A stretch of DNA of 64,000 nt. It comes from Piscinibacter sp. XHJ-5 (lineage in GTDB: Bacteria; Pseudomonadota; Gammaproteobacteria; Burkholderiales; Burkholderiaceae_C). Made by a program: the position numbers and the translations under genes. This document shows, in pieces, positions 18,621-27,661 of this stretch (position 1 is its first letter; each line of letters opens with the position of its first letter). Location: assembly GCF_029855045.1 (NCBI RefSeq), contig NZ_CP123228.1:1302001-1366000 (forward strand), in the 5' to 3' direction. The notes below the pieces were generated by a model. The model had not been told where the DNA came from, made no database searches, and was given only the letters and a program-made list of their open reading frames with translations.

Positions 18621-21614
18621 TCAGGCCTGGGGCTGCGAGCCTTGTGTGGTCTCGAACGGCAGCTTGAACTGCGTCAGGTCCTTGCGCGTCTCGACCAGCA
18701 CCAGGGGGCCTTCGTCAACGGCGACGACCGGCTTCGGCTCGCGCGGCACGTGGATCGGCTTGGGCTCGCTGGCCATGGCTTCCTGGGCAGCGCGGATCTT
18801 CTCGGCATCGGAGTTGACCCACTGCAGCCCCGCTGCCTCGGCAACGGCTTGCAGCTCGTCCGTCGGCAGACGGAACGGGGCGACGACGGCCGGCGCGGGG
18901 GCCGCGGCCACGTGGACCGGCTCGATCTCCGGCGTGGCCGGCAGAGCAGGCGAAACCTCTGCACGCTGCTGCGCCTCGGCAACCGCCTCGACCGCGCCGA
19001 CATCGACTTGCGCCGCGGCCGGTACCTCGAGGGATGCGACGGCAGATGCCGCCTCGACGCCGGTGGGCGTCTCGTCCTCGCGACGCTCGCGGCGATGGCG
19101 ATCCCGGCCGCGGCGGCGGCGACCGCCTTCGCGCTCGCCGGTCTCCCCGGGCGGCAGGCCGTCGTCGGTTGCAGCAGCCGTGCCGCTCACCGGGGCCGCA
19201 TCGGCGTCGGAGTCGACCGCCACGGCGGTGAAGGGCACTTCGGCCGCGGCCTCGACCGTGCCTTCGGGCGCTGCCGCACCGTTGCCCTGGCGTGCGTCGT
19301 CGCGATCGCGTCCGCCGCGGCCGCGACGTCGCCGGCGTCCGCCCTCGCGCCCTTCGCCGGCGCCCTCCGTGCTCTCGATGCCGGGCACCGTGTCGACGAA
19401 GGCCTGGACGGTCTCGTCGTTGGCCGCTTCGGCAGGCACCGCCGGACGGCGCTGTTCGCGCTCGGGACGTGGTCCGCGGCGGCCTTCGCCGCGCTCACCA
19501 CGCGCCTCGCCGCGCTCGGCCCGCTCAGGCCGTGCTCCGCGCTCCTCGGCGGCCACCTTCGCAGTATCGGGGCTCACCCCTTCCTCGGTGCGTTCGCCGC
19601 GGCGGCCGCGGCCATCGCGACCCCCGCGCTCGCCGCGTTCGCCGCGCTCACCGCGTTCGCCGCGCTCACCGCGTTCGCCGCGCTCCGCGCGTTCGCCGCG
19701 CTCCCGGCAGGCCGCTCGCTGCGTTTCACCCGCGGTCCGCTCGCCGCGCCGGCCTTCGCGCTTGTCGCGCTCGCCGCGGCCACCGCGGCCCCGCTCGCCG
19801 CGGCCTTCGCGCCGCTCGCCCGCTTCGGACGCCGTCGCGGCCACGGACACCGGGGTCGTGACGGCCGGCGCCGGCTCGGCGGCGCCGAAGAGCTTCTTGA
19901 TCCAGCCGAAGAATCCGGCACCGGCCGGCTCCACCCTTGCGGCGGCGGCCACCGGCGCCGGTGCCGGCACGACGACCGGCACGGGCTCGGCCTTGGGCGG
20001 CGCGACGGGTGCGGAGGTGTCGGGCAGGATGCCCTTGATCACCGGCTCCTGCTTGGCCTTGGCCTTTTCGCGGCGCGTGAAGCCGACTTCCTCTTCGGCC
20101 TCGTCGACCATCGTGTAGCTGGCCTGCAGGTTCTCCAGGCGCGGGTCGTCGTGGCGCAGGCGCTCCAGGCGGTAGTTCGGCGTCTCGAGGTTCTTGTTGG
20201 GCACCAGCAGCACGGTCACGCGCTGCTTCATCTCGATCTTGGTGATCTCGGTGCGCTTCTCGTTGAGCAGGAAGGAGGTGACCTCCACCGGCACCTGCAC
20301 ATGCACGGCGGCGGTGTTGTCCTTCATCGACTCCTCCTGGACCATGCGCAGGATCTGCAGGGCCGACGATTCGGTGTCGCGGATGTGGCCGGTGCCGTTG
20401 CAGCGCGGGCAGGTGATGTGGCTGCCTTCGCTCAAGGCCGGGCGCAGGCGCTGGCGGCTGAGCTCCAGCAGGCCGAACTTGGAGATCGAGCTGAACTGCA
20501 CCCGGGCGCGGTCCTGGCGCAGCGCATCGCGCAGCCGGGTCTCGACCTCGCGGCGGTTCTTCGACTCCTCCATGTCGATGAAGTCGACGACGATGAGGCC
20601 GCCGAGGTCGCGCAGCCGCATCTGCCGCGCGATCTCGTCGGCCGCCTCGAGATTGGTGCGAGTGGCGGTTTCCTCGATGTCGCTGCCCCGGGTGGCCCGC
20701 GCCGAGTTCACGTCGACCGAGACCAGCGCCTCGGTATGGTCGATGACGATGGCGCCGCCCGATGGCAGGTTCACCGTGCGGGAGAACGCGGTCTCGATCT
20801 GGTGCTCGATCTGGAAACGGGAGAACAGCGGCGCGTCGTCGCGGTAGCGCTTGACCTTGTTCGCCGTCTCCGGCATCACATGGTTCATGAACTGCTGCGC
20901 CTGATCGAAGATGTCGTCGGTGTCGATCAGGATCTCGCCGATGTCGGCAGTGAAGTAGTCGCGGATCGCGCGAATGACCAGCGACGACTCCTGGTAGATC
21001 AGGAACGCGCCCTTGCCGCCCTTGGCCGCGCCGTCGATCGCGGTCCACAGCTTGAGCATGTAGTTCAGGTCCCACTGCAGCTCGGGTGCGCTGCGGCCGA
21101 TGCCGGCGGTGCGCGCGATCAGGCTCATGCCCTTGGGGTACTCGAGCTGGTCGAGGTTTTCCTTCAGCTCCTCGCGGTCCTCGCCCTCGATGCGGCGCGA
21201 CACGCCGCCGCCGCGCGGGTTGTTGGGCATGAGCACCAGGTATCGGCCGGCTAGCGACACGAAGGTGGTGAGCGCCGCGCCCTTGTTGCCGCGCTCCTCC
21301 TTCTCCACCTGCACCAGGAGCTCGTCGCCTTCCTTGATCGCGTCCTGGATGCGCGCCGAGCGCACGTCGACGCCGTCGCGGAAGTAGTTGCGCGAGATTT
21401 CCTTGAACGGCAGGAAGCCGTGGCGATCCTCGCCGTAGTCGACGAAGCAGGCCTCGAGCGAGGGCTCGACGCGAGTCACGACCGCCTTGTAGATGTTGCC
21501 CTTGCGCTGTTCGCGACCCTCGATCTCGGTCTCGAAATCGAGCAGCTTCTGGCCGTCGACGATCGCGAGGCGCCGCTCTTCCGGCTGCGTCGCGTTGATC
21601 AGCATGCGTTTCAT
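18621..21614 (-). CDS. rne: Ribonuclease E
   Basis: Endoribonuclease that initiates mRNA decay and processes rRNA and tRNA, usually as the scaffold of the degradosome. The 997-aa protein has the S1-containing N-terminus ([19 protein letters not shown], then [25 protein letters not shown]), the catalytic core with [20 protein letters not shown] and IVVDFIDME, and the zinc-link CPRCNGTGH at about residue 402. The second half is Arg/Gly/Glu-rich and low in complexity, with RGE triplets tandemly repeated around residues 635-665, typical of degradosome scaffolds. ATG 21614 is used because AAAGGAG lies five bases upstream. Confidence 0.95.
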   Translation of the reverse strand: MKRMLINATQPEERRLAIVDGQKLLDFETEIEGREQRKGNIYKAVVTRVEPSLEACFVDYGEDRHGFLPFKEISRNYFRDGVDVRSARIQDAIKEGDELLVQVEKEERGNKGAALTTFVSLAGRYLVLMPNNPRGGGVSRRIEGEDREELKENLDQLEYPKGMSLIARTAGIGRSAPELQWDLNYMLKLWTAIDGAAKGGKGAFLIYQESSLVIRAIRDYFTADIGEILIDTDDIFDQAQQFMNHVMPETANKVKRYRDDAPLFSRFQIEHQIETAFSRTVNLPSGGAIVIDHTEALVSVDVNSARATRGSDIEETATRTNLEAADEIARQMRLRDLGGLIVVDFIDMEESKNRREVETRLRDALRQDRARVQFSSISKFGLLELSRQRLRPALSEGSHITCPRCNGTGHIRDTESSALQILRMVQEESMKDNTAAVHVQVPVEVTSFLLNEKRTEITKIEMKQRVTVLLVPNKNLETPNYRLERLRHDDPRLENLQASYTMVDEAEEEVGFTRREKAKAKQEPVIKGILPDTSAPVAPPKAEPVPVVVPAPAPVAAAARVEPAGAGFFGWIKKLFGAAEPAPAVTTPVSVAATASEAGERREGRGERGRGGRGERDKREGRRGERTAGETQRAACRERGERAERGERGERGERGERGERGERGGRDGRGRRGERTEEGVSPDTAKVAAEERGARPERAERGEARGERGEGRRGPRPEREQRRPAVPAEAANDETVQAFVDTVPGIESTEGAGEGREGGRRRRRGRGGRDRDDARQGNGAAAPEGTVEAAAEVPFTAVAVDSDADAAPVSGTAAATDDGLPPGETGEREGGRRRRGRDRHRRERREDETPTGVEAASAVASLEVPAAAQVDVGAVEAVAEAQQRAEVSPALPATPEIEPVHVAAAPAPAVVAPFRLPTDELQAVAEAAGLQWVNSDAEKIRAAQEAMASEPKPIHVPREPKPVVAVDEGPLVLVETRKDLTQFKLPFETTQGSQPQA
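19610..19720 (-). repeat. Tandem RGE-coding repeats inside rne
   Basis: Within rne a 9-base unit, recurring in slightly varied forms, encodes consecutive Arg-Gly-Glu triplets. It is part of the coding sequence and probably an RNA-binding arginine-rich segment of the scaffold. Copy number of such repeats may vary between strains. Confidence 0.7.
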
Positions 21615-22264
21615 GTGCACTCCTTTGCCGCCCCCGTTCGGGAGGCAGGCTCGTCACGTCGCCACCGATCGTTCAGCGGCGACTCATCGATGCACGAGAA
21701 ACGTGGAGAACCGAAGAAGGAATCGCCCTGGACTGCCTGCCGATCGAACCGCGATCAGGCGGGCAGCGTTGGCGCGTGCGTGGCAGTGCGGGAAGCGAGG
21801 GGCGCCCGCCGCGCTGCGCCGTATCGCCGGGTGGGCGAGGGCGCAGCCGCGCGTGGGGGCCGGGTCCGCCACCCTCGGCCGGCCGCGCACGGGAAGGCTT
21901 CGCCCGGGGTCGACAGGACCGCCTGGGGCGAGCGCAGCGTGCGCGGGGACGGGAGTTTCGGGGACGGCATTCGCGTGGTCACTGGACGCGGGTGGAAGTG
22001 GCGGGGCTGAAGGCCTTGCGGCCGGCTGGTCCGTGTCTTCTGCCTGAAAACCTTGTGTCTCGGGGCTCGGGAGCCTTTGTGGTTCGTTCTACGTTTGCTC
22101 TGCCGCTTGCCGGCTGTCGGCCGCCTCGTCACTTGGGGACGGTGCCCGCCGTACGCCGAGAAGCGTTGCATCACCTTGTCGCAGGCGCGCCTTGCGCCAG
22201 CCGCCCCGTCTGCTCTGAAGTGCCCCGAGTAAACTCAGGAAAATCAATCACTTACATCGCAAAC
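21615..22264. other. Long rne leader and divergent rne/rluC control region
   Basis: About 650 bases separate the rne ATG from the first possible rluC start. No gene is supported: the open frame that runs through on the + strand has no family features. In E. coli rne and rluC are also divergent and rne has a long leader used for autoregulation, so the same is likely here. A promoter-like TATAAT for rne is listed separately. I see no specific riboregulator structure I can name. Confidence 0.6.
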
Positions 22265-23290
22265 GTGGTGCAACGCATTATAGGGGGCAAACCGGCTGCG
22301 AAGACAAAGGCCGTCTCGTCCGCGGGGCGTGCGAGCGTGCCGCAGGCCACGCCGGCCGTCACCCGGCTGCGCATCGACGAGGGCGCCGACGGACAGCGCC
22401 TCGACAATTTCCTGCTGAAGCTGCTCAAGGGCGTTCCGAAGACGCACGTGTACCGAGTCATCCGCTCGGGCGAGGTGCGGGTCAACAAGGGGCGGGCCGC
22501 CGCCGACACGCGGCTGGCGATCGGCGACGAGGTGCGCGTGCCGCCGGTGCGGCTGGCCGATCGCAGCGCCGAGCCCGCGGCGCCGCCGCGCGAATTCCCG
22601 GTGGTCTACGAGGACGACCAGCTCGTCGCGGTCGACAAGCCGGCCGGCGTCGCGGTCCACGGCGGCAGCGGTGTGAGCTTCGGCGTCATCGAGCAGCTGC
22701 GACAGGCGCGGCCCCAGGCGCGCTTCCTGGAGCTGGTGCACCGGCTCGACAAGGAAACCTCGGGCTTGCTGCTGCTGGCCAAGAAGCGCTCCGCGCTGAC
22801 CGCGCTCCAGGACCAGTTCCGCAGCCGCGAGACGGGCAAGACCTACGCCGCCCTGGTGCAGGGCGCGTGGCCCGCGTCGAAGAAGGTCATCGACGTGCCG
22901 CTGCACAAGTTCCTCACCGCCGAAGGCGAGCGCCGCGTGCGAACGTCCGATCCCGAGCAGGGACGCCGCTCGATCACGCTGGTGAAGGTGGCGAAGCGGT
23001 TTGCCGGCTTCACGCTGCTCGACGTCACCATCAAGACCGGCCGCACGCACCAGATCCGCGTGCACCTCGCACACGAAGGCCATCCGATCGCCGGCGACGA
23101 GAAGTATGGCGACTTCGCCCTGAACAAGGCGCTGGCGCGCGGCGAAGCGCTGCCCGGGCGCCGCTTCGACCGCATGTTCCTGCACGCCCGCCTGCTGCGA
23201 TTCGAGCATCCTGCGAGCGGCGAGACAATCGAGCTCGAGGCGCCGCTTCCGTCCGATTTCCAGGCCCTGCTCGAAGTACTCCCCTCATGA
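22265..23290 (+). CDS. rluC: 23S rRNA pseudouridine synthase RluC
   Basis: RluC makes pseudouridines 955, 2504 and 2580 (E. coli numbering) in 23S rRNA. The protein has an N-terminal S4 RNA-binding domain (GQRLDNFLLKLLKGVPKTHVYRVIRSGEVRVNKGR) and the catalytic motif HRLDKETSGLLLLAK (catalytic Asp162 in this numbering), then GRTHQIRVHLAHEGHPIAGDEKYGD. The start is uncertain because no ATG is available: GTG 22265 or 22268, or GTG 22337, which would fit the short E. coli N-terminus better. It overlaps the next gene by ATGA. The divergent rne gene is the classical neighbour. Confidence 0.92.
   Translation: MVQRIIGGKPAAKTKAVSSAGRASVPQATPAVTRLRIDEGADGQRLDNFLLKLLKGVPKTHVYRVIRSGEVRVNKGRAAADTRLAIGDEVRVPPVRLADRSAEPAAPPREFPVVYEDDQLVAVDKPAGVAVHGGSGVSFGVIEQLRQARPQARFLELVHRLDKETSGLLLLAKKRSALTALQDQFRSRETGKTYAALVQGAWPASKKVIDVPLHKFLTAEGERRVRTSDPEQGRRSITLVKVAKRFAGFTLLDVTIKTGRTHQIRVHLAHEGHPIAGDEKYGDFALNKALARGEALPGRRFDRMFLHARLLRFEHPASGETIELEAPLPSDFQALLEVLPS
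22277..22282 (-). promoter_or_regulatory. rne: Consensus -10 for a distal rne promoter
   Basis: On the - strand this is exactly TATAAT, a rare sequence in such GC-rich DNA, followed by GCGTTGC. The best -35 candidate is TTGTCT (22302-22307), with a long 19-base spacer. Initiation here would give an rne leader of about 650 nt. It overlaps the presumed start region of rluC, so transcription of the two genes may interfere. Confidence 0.45.
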
Positions 23291-23949
23291 CCCGTCCCCG
23301 CCGGTTCGACCTCGTCGTCTTCGATTGGGACGGCACGCTGTTCGACTCCACCGCGCTGATCACGCGCTGCATCCAGGCCGCGTGCGCCGACGTCGGCGTG
23401 CCCGTGCCCAGCGACCGCGATGCGAGCTACGTCATCGGCATGGGCCTGGTCGAGGCGCTGCAGCATGCGGCCCCGGGGCTGGCGCGCGAGCGCTATCCCG
23501 AGCTCGGCAACCGCTATCGCCACCACTACTTCGCACGCCAGCACGAGGTCGTGCTGTTCGAAGGAACGCTGGCGATGCTGCAGTCGCTGAAGGCGCGCCA
23601 CCACTGGCTCGGCGTGGCGACCGGCAAGTCACGGCGCGGGCTCGACGAGGCGCTTTCCAGCGTGCAGCTGAAGGGCGTGTTCGACGGCACGCGCACCGCG
23701 GACGAAACCGCCTCCAAGCCGGATCCGCGCATGCTGGTCGAGCTGATGCGCGAGTTCGGCGTCGACGCCGAGCGCACGCTGATGGTGGGCGACACGACCC
23801 ACGACCTGCAGCTGGCCGCCAATGCCGGCGCCGCCAGCATCGGCGTCGGCTACGGCGCTCACGAGCCCGCGGCGTTCGAGTCCTTCGCGCCGCTGCACGT
23901 CGCGCATTCGATGACCGATCTGCACGATTGGCTTGCGCAGCATGCCTGA
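23287..23949 (+). CDS. HAD-family phosphatase (Gph-like)
   Basis: A 220-aa haloacid-dehalogenase hydrolase, subfamily IA. The nucleophile motif FDWDGTLFDST (Asp13, Asp15) is near the N-terminus, GVATGKSRRGLDEAL forms motif II, SKPDPRMLVELM motif III, and MVGDTTHDLQLAANAGA motif IV. It resembles phosphoglycolate phosphatase or beta-phosphoglucomutase-like enzymes, but the substrate cannot be fixed. It overlaps rluC by ATGA and the Rieske gene by eight bases, so the three are cotranscribed. Confidence 0.88.
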   Translation: MTRPRRFDLVVFDWDGTLFDSTALITRCIQAACADVGVPVPSDRDASYVIGMGLVEALQHAAPGLARERYPELGNRYRHHYFARQHEVVLFEGTLAMLQSLKARHHWLGVATGKSRRGLDEALSSVQLKGVFDGTRTADETASKPDPRMLVELMREFGVDAERTLMVGDTTHDLQLAANAGAASIGVGYGAHEPAAFESFAPLHVAHSMTDLHDWLAQHA

Positions 23950-24328
23950 CACGTTCGATCTGCCGCCGCAGCGGCTGTGCGGCGCGGCCGATCTGGCCGA
24001 GCGCGGGACGGCGCTGGTGTTCGACGTGCTGCATTTCCGCCAGCCCGCGCGCGCCTTCGTGCTGCGCTTCGACGGTCAGGTGGTGGCGTACCTGAACCGC
24101 TGTGTGCACGTGCCCACCGAGATGGATTGGCAGCCGGGCGAGTTCCTCGACAGCGCTCGCGAGTTCATCCTGTGCTCCATCCACGGCGCGGCCTACCTGC
24201 CGGGCAACGGCCAGTGCATCGGCGGCCCGTGCGGGCGCGGCAAGCTCACTGCGCTGAGGGTTGAGGAGCATGACGGGCAGGTGTATTGGTATCCTTCCCG
24301 CGACACCCGGCCGGCGTTCGCCGACTGA
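23942..24328 (+). CDS. Rieske [2Fe-2S] protein
   Basis: A 128-aa Rieske-type iron-sulphur protein. The cluster ligands are Cys54 and His56 (NRCVHVP) and Cys78 and His81 (CSIHGAAY), with GGPCGRGKL after them. It is a small stand-alone ferredoxin-like Rieske domain, with no oxygenase domain attached. ATG 23942 overlaps the HAD gene end. Neighbours rluC, HAD phosphatase and an SppA-type peptidase recur together in Burkholderiales as far as I know, but the redox partner is unknown. Confidence 0.88.
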   Translation: MPDTFDLPPQRLCGAADLAERGTALVFDVLHFRQPARAFVLRFDGQVVAYLNRCVHVPTEMDWQPGEFLDSAREFILCSIHGAAYLPGNGQCIGGPCGRGKLTALRVEEHDGQVYWYPSRDTRPAFAD

Positions 24329-24370
24329 CTTCCCGCCGCGCCTCGCGCCCCCCGCCTTCGAAAGCCCCCG

Positions 24371-25402
24371 ATGAATCCGCAAGACGATCTGCCCGGTTCC
24401 GGGCCCACGCCGCCTCCGGTCAAGGCCGAGCCCAGCTTCACCGCACCGGCGGCGAACACCGCCGCGGCGGCGGCCGTCCCGCGCTCGCTGGACCACGTGA
24501 TCGAGCAGTTCGCCAGCGACTACATGAAGGACAGGCGCAGCGAGCGCCGCTGGCGGGTGTTCTTCCGCATCATGTGGTTCGTGTTGCTGTTGATGCTGGT
24601 GCTGTCCTTCGTCAATGCGCGCCGCGCCGCCAACGTGCCCACCGGTCCGCACACCGCACTGATCGAAGTGCGCGGCGAGATCGCGGTCGATGCGGAGGCG
24701 AGCGCCGAGCACTTGGTCAGCGCGCTGAAGACCGCCTTCGAGGACTCGGGTGCCCAGGCCATCGTGCTGCGCATCAATTCGCCGGGCGGCAGCCCGGTGC
24801 AGGCCGGCATCATCAACGACGAGATTCGCCGGCTGAAGGCCGTGCACCGCAAGAAGGTCTATGCGGTGGTCGAGGAGATGTGCGCGTCGGGCGCGTACTA
24901 CATCGCCGTCGCGGCCGACGAGATCTACACCGACAAGGCGAGCATCGTCGGATCGATCGGCGTGCTGATGGACGGCTTCGGCTTCACCGGCGCCATGGAA
25001 AAGCTCGGCATCGAGCGGCGCCTGTACACCGCCGGCGAGAACAAGGGCATGAACGACCCGTTCTCGCCCGAAAACGCCAAGCAGCGCGAGTACACGCTGG
25101 CGATGATCGACCAGATTCACAAGCAATTCATCCGCGTCGTGAAGGAGGGCCGCGGCAAGCGGCTGAAGGAAACGGCCGACACCTTCTCGGGCCTGTACTG
25201 GAACGGCGAGGAGGCGGTGAAGAACGGCCTGGCCGACAAGCTGGGCAACCTCGACTACGTGGCGCGCGAAGTCGTCAAGGCCGAGGAGATCATCGACTAC
25301 ACGCCGAAGGAGAACATCGCCGAGCGGCTGGTCAAGCGCTTCGGCGCGTCGATCGGCGCGGGTGCGGTGCGGGCGCTGCAGGGAAGCATCGGATTGCGCT
25401 GA
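24371..25402 (+). CDS. SppA-type signal peptide peptidase (S49)
   Basis: Membrane-bound serine protease of family S49 that degrades released signal peptides. The 343-aa protein has a Pro/Ala-rich cytoplasmic start, one membrane segment at about residues 63-81, then the S49 domain with LRINSPGGSPVQAG, EEMCASGAYYIAVAADEIYT and GSIGVLMDGFGFTGAMEKLGI. Ser173 and Lys225 fit the catalytic dyad by spacing to B. subtilis SppA. It is the short, single-domain type. No good ribosome-binding site is visible before ATG 24371. Its stop overlaps the regulatory box of the next operon. Confidence 0.92.
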   Translation: MNPQDDLPGSGPTPPPVKAEPSFTAPAANTAAAAAVPRSLDHVIEQFASDYMKDRRSERRWRVFFRIMWFVLLLMLVLSFVNARRAANVPTGPHTALIEVRGEIAVDAEASAEHLVSALKTAFEDSGAQAIVLRINSPGGSPVQAGIINDEIRRLKAVHRKKVYAVVEEMCASGAYYIAVAADEIYTDKASIVGSIGVLMDGFGFTGAMEKLGIERRLYTAGENKGMNDPFSPENAKQREYTLAMIDQIHKQFIRVVKEGRGKRLKETADTFSGLYWNGEEAVKNGLADKLGNLDYVAREVVKAEEIIDYTPKENIAERLVKRFGASIGAGAVRALQGSIGLR

Positions 25403-25431
25403 TGCGATCCTGATGCGCCGGCGGGTACGCT
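25400..25431 (+). promoter_or_regulatory. Direct-repeat regulator box and -10 before KdpD-like kinase
   Basis: TGATGCG at 25400-25406 and 25411-25417 are direct repeats with an 11-base period, then GCC. Eight bases on is a -10-like TACGCT (25426-25431), only seven bases before the ATG at 25439, and no ribosome-binding site is seen. The same layout appears before kup. OmpR/KdpE-type regulators bind such direct repeats, so this is inferred to be an autoregulatory site. Confidence 0.5.
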
Positions 25432-25438
25432 CGGCGCC

Positions 25439-26932
25439 ATGGGTGCAACACCACTCGAGCGTGAGGTCGCCGCGGGCTGGCGCCCGTGGGCGATCGTGCC
25501 TGCGCTGTGGGTCGCGGCAACCCTGATCGCGGTCGGGCTGGACGCGGAGGTCTCGCTGACCAGCCAGGCGATGATCTACCTGCTCGCGGTCGTCGTGGCG
25601 GCGTACACGCTGAGCTGGGTGCCGGCCGTCATCTGCGCCTGCGGCAGCGTCGTCGCGCTGAACTTCCTGTTCGTCCCGCCGCGCTACACGCTGGCCGTCG
25701 AGCACCACGAGCACTTCATCGCCCTGGCGACGATGCTCGCCGTGGCGGTGCTCATCAACTCCCTCTCGTCGGCCCTGCGCCGCCAGTCCGAGGTCGCGCG
25801 GCGCAACGAACGGCGTGCGCGTCACCTGCAGGCGGTGGCGGTCGACCTGGCCGCCGCCGCGTCGGAGCCGGAGGTGGGCGCCATCGGTGAACGCGCATTG
25901 GCGGCTGCCTTTGCCGGGCCCTGCACGCTGGTCCTCGCCGATGACGACGGCGCGCCGCGCGGCGCGGCGGACGAGCATCGCGATGCGTTGCGCTGCTGCA
26001 TGACCGAGGCGGCGGTGCTCGGCCCGGGAACCGCGCGATGGCCCGGGCTCGACGCGTGGTATGTGCCGCTGGGTGGCAGTGGCCGCGTCGTCGGCGCCGC
26101 GCGTGTGCTGCCGGCCGTTGCCGCGGACGTCGAATCACGGGATCACGCCCAGGCCCTGTGCGCACTGCTGGCCCAGGCGGTGTGGCGGCTGCGCCTGCAG
26201 TCGGCCATGCAGGCCGCCCGGGTGGACGCGCAACGGCAGCAGATCCAGACCACGCTGCTGGCCGCGGTCTCACACGACCTGCGCACGCCGCTGGCGACCA
26301 TCGTCGGCGCGGCGTCCTCGCTGCGCTCGCAGCGCATGCGCCTGGACGAATCCGCACAGGACCGGCTGCTCGCCAGCATCGAGCACGAGGCCGACCGCCT
26401 GGCGACGCTCACCGAGAACACGCTGCAGCTGGTGCGCCTGTCCGGCGATGCGCTGACCCTCCGGCGCGACTGGGAGTCGCTGGAAGAAATCGTCGGCGCG
26501 GTGCTGGCGCGGATCCGCCAGCGCCATCCGACGCGGCCCATCGGCTCGCGTGTCCCTGCCGGGCTTCCCCTGGTGCGCGCCGACGCCGTGCTGCTGGCGC
26601 AGCTGCTGGAGAACCTGCTCGACAACGCGCTGAAGTACAGCGACGGACCGGTCGAGATCGAGATTTCGCACGATGCCCGCGAGCTGTGCGTCTGCGTGAA
26701 GGATCGCGGCCCCGGCGTCGCCCCCGAGGACGCGGCGCACCTCTTCGAGCCCTTCGTGCGCGGCGACGCCGGGCATGCGCGGCGAGGGGTCGGATTGGGC
26801 CTCGCCGTGTGCCGTGCGATCGCGCAGGCGCATGGCGCCCGGCTCGACGTCCGCCGCCGGCGCAGCGGCGGCAGCAGCTTCCGCCTCGCGCTGCCCGTGG
26901 AGAAGCAGCCCTCGCAAGGCGCGGCGACATGA
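25439..26932 (+). CDS. Shortened KdpD-like sensor histidine kinase
   Basis: A 497-aa kinase resembling only the C-terminal half of KdpD. It has four membrane segments within about residues 20-115 (DUF4118-type, including LNFLFVPPRYTLAVEHHEHF), a GAF-like linker, HisKA with His279 in VSHDLRTPLATI, and an ATPase domain with NLLDNALKYS, DRGPGVAPED and GVGLGLAVCRAIAQAHG. The N-terminal KdpD domain and its Walker-type motif and the universal-stress domain are absent. It is followed by an overlapping regulator gene and then kup, so it probably senses K+ or turgor and controls Kup rather than the Kdp pump. Confidence 0.88.
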   Translation: MGATPLEREVAAGWRPWAIVPALWVAATLIAVGLDAEVSLTSQAMIYLLAVVVAAYTLSWVPAVICACGSVVALNFLFVPPRYTLAVEHHEHFIALATMLAVAVLINSLSSALRRQSEVARRNERRARHLQAVAVDLAAAASEPEVGAIGERALAAAFAGPCTLVLADDDGAPRGAADEHRDALRCCMTEAAVLGPGTARWPGLDAWYVPLGGSGRVVGAARVLPAVAADVESRDHAQALCALLAQAVWRLRLQSAMQAARVDAQRQQIQTTLLAAVSHDLRTPLATIVGAASSLRSQRMRLDESAQDRLLASIEHEADRLATLTENTLQLVRLSGDALTLRRDWESLEEIVGAVLARIRQRHPTRPIGSRVPAGLPLVRADAVLLAQLLENLLDNALKYSDGPVEIEISHDARELCVCVKDRGPGVAPEDAAHLFEPFVRGDAGHARRGVGLGLAVCRAIAQAHGARLDVRRRRSGGSSFRLALPVEKQPSQGAAT

Positions 26933-27615
26933 GCCTCAAGGTGCTCGTCGTCGAGGACGACCGCGAGATTCGCGCGTTGATGCAATCGTCGCTCGCGGTG
27001 GAAGGCTTCGAGGTCACCACGGCGGTGTCGGTCAGCGAAGCGTCGGCGCTGCTGCGCCATGCATCGCCGGACGTCGTCGTGCTCGACCTCGGGTTGCCGG
27101 ACGGCGACGGCGCGGTGCTGGTGCGCGAAGTACGGCGCACGAGTGCGATGCCGATCGTGGTCGTGTCGGCGCGGCACCAGGAAGCGCAGAAGATCGAGCT
27201 GCTCGACGCGGGCGCCGACGACTACCTCACCAAGCCGTTCAGCGTCGGCGAACTGCTCGCCCGCATCCGCGTGGCATTGCGCCACCGCGGCACCGCGCTC
27301 GCCGCCGCTTGCACGCGCCACGAGCTGGAGGATCTTCGCATCGACCTCGAGACCCGCCGCGTGGAGCGCGACGGCCGGGTGCTGCACCTCACGCCCACCG
27401 AGTTCGCGCTGCTGGCAAGGCTGGTGCGCAGCGCGGGGCGGGTCGTCACGCACCGTCAATTGCTGGGCGAGGTGTGGGGCGCGGAGTTCACGGACCACAC
27501 GCACTACCTGCGCCTGTACATGGCGCAGCTGCGCGCCAAGATCGAGCGCAATCCGGCGGAGCCGCGGCATCTGCTGACCGAGACCGGCGTGGGCTATCGC
27601 CTGGCGGACGAGTAG
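26929..27615 (+). CDS. KdpE-like response regulator (OmpR family)
   Basis: A 228-aa response regulator with a receiver domain (VLVVEDDREIR; phosphoacceptor Asp53 in VVLDLGLPDGDG; Lys in DYLTKPFS) and a C-terminal winged helix of the OmpR/KdpE type (HLTPTEFALLARLVRSAGRVVTHRQLLGEVWG, then THYLRLYMAQLRAKIE). That last motif is characteristic of KdpE. Its ATG overlaps the kinase stop. It probably binds the TGATGCG direct repeats before the kinase gene and kup. No kdpFABC genes are in the window. Confidence 0.9.
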   Translation: MSLKVLVVEDDREIRALMQSSLAVEGFEVTTAVSVSEASALLRHASPDVVVLDLGLPDGDGAVLVREVRRTSAMPIVVVSARHQEAQKIELLDAGADDYLTKPFSVGELLARIRVALRHRGTALAAACTRHELEDLRIDLETRRVERDGRVLHLTPTEFALLARLVRSAGRVVTHRQLLGEVWGAEFTDHTHYLRLYMAQLRAKIERNPAEPRHLLTETGVGYRLADE

Positions 27616-27624
27616 CCGCCACCC

Positions 27625-27656
27625 TTATGCGTTCCTGATGCGCCCGCCCCGATAAC
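27625..27656 (+). promoter_or_regulatory. kup: Direct-repeat regulator box and -10 before kup
   Basis: TTATGCG at 27625-27631 and TGATGCG at 27636-27642 form the same 11-base-period repeat, with the same TTCC-type spacer and GCC tail as the box at 25400. A -10-like GATAAC (27651-27656) again lies eight bases after the second repeat and five bases before the kup ATG. No ribosome-binding site is visible, which suggests a leaderless mRNA. Confidence 0.55.
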
Positions 27657-27661
27657 GGCGC

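Noticed and set aside
19610..19720. Tandem repeats in rne as a CRISPR array
   Set aside because: The units are short, contiguous and code for Arg-Gly-Glu; there are no spacers and no cas genes.
18582..21254. Long open frame on the + strand opposite rne
   Set aside because: It is antisense to rne, has repetitive Ala/Arg/Gly composition from the GC-rich codons of rne, and no recognisable domain or ribosome-binding site.
21776..22264. Upstream extension of rluC
   Set aside because: No S4 or other domain in the extra sequence. It spans the rne leader and would overlap its promoter.
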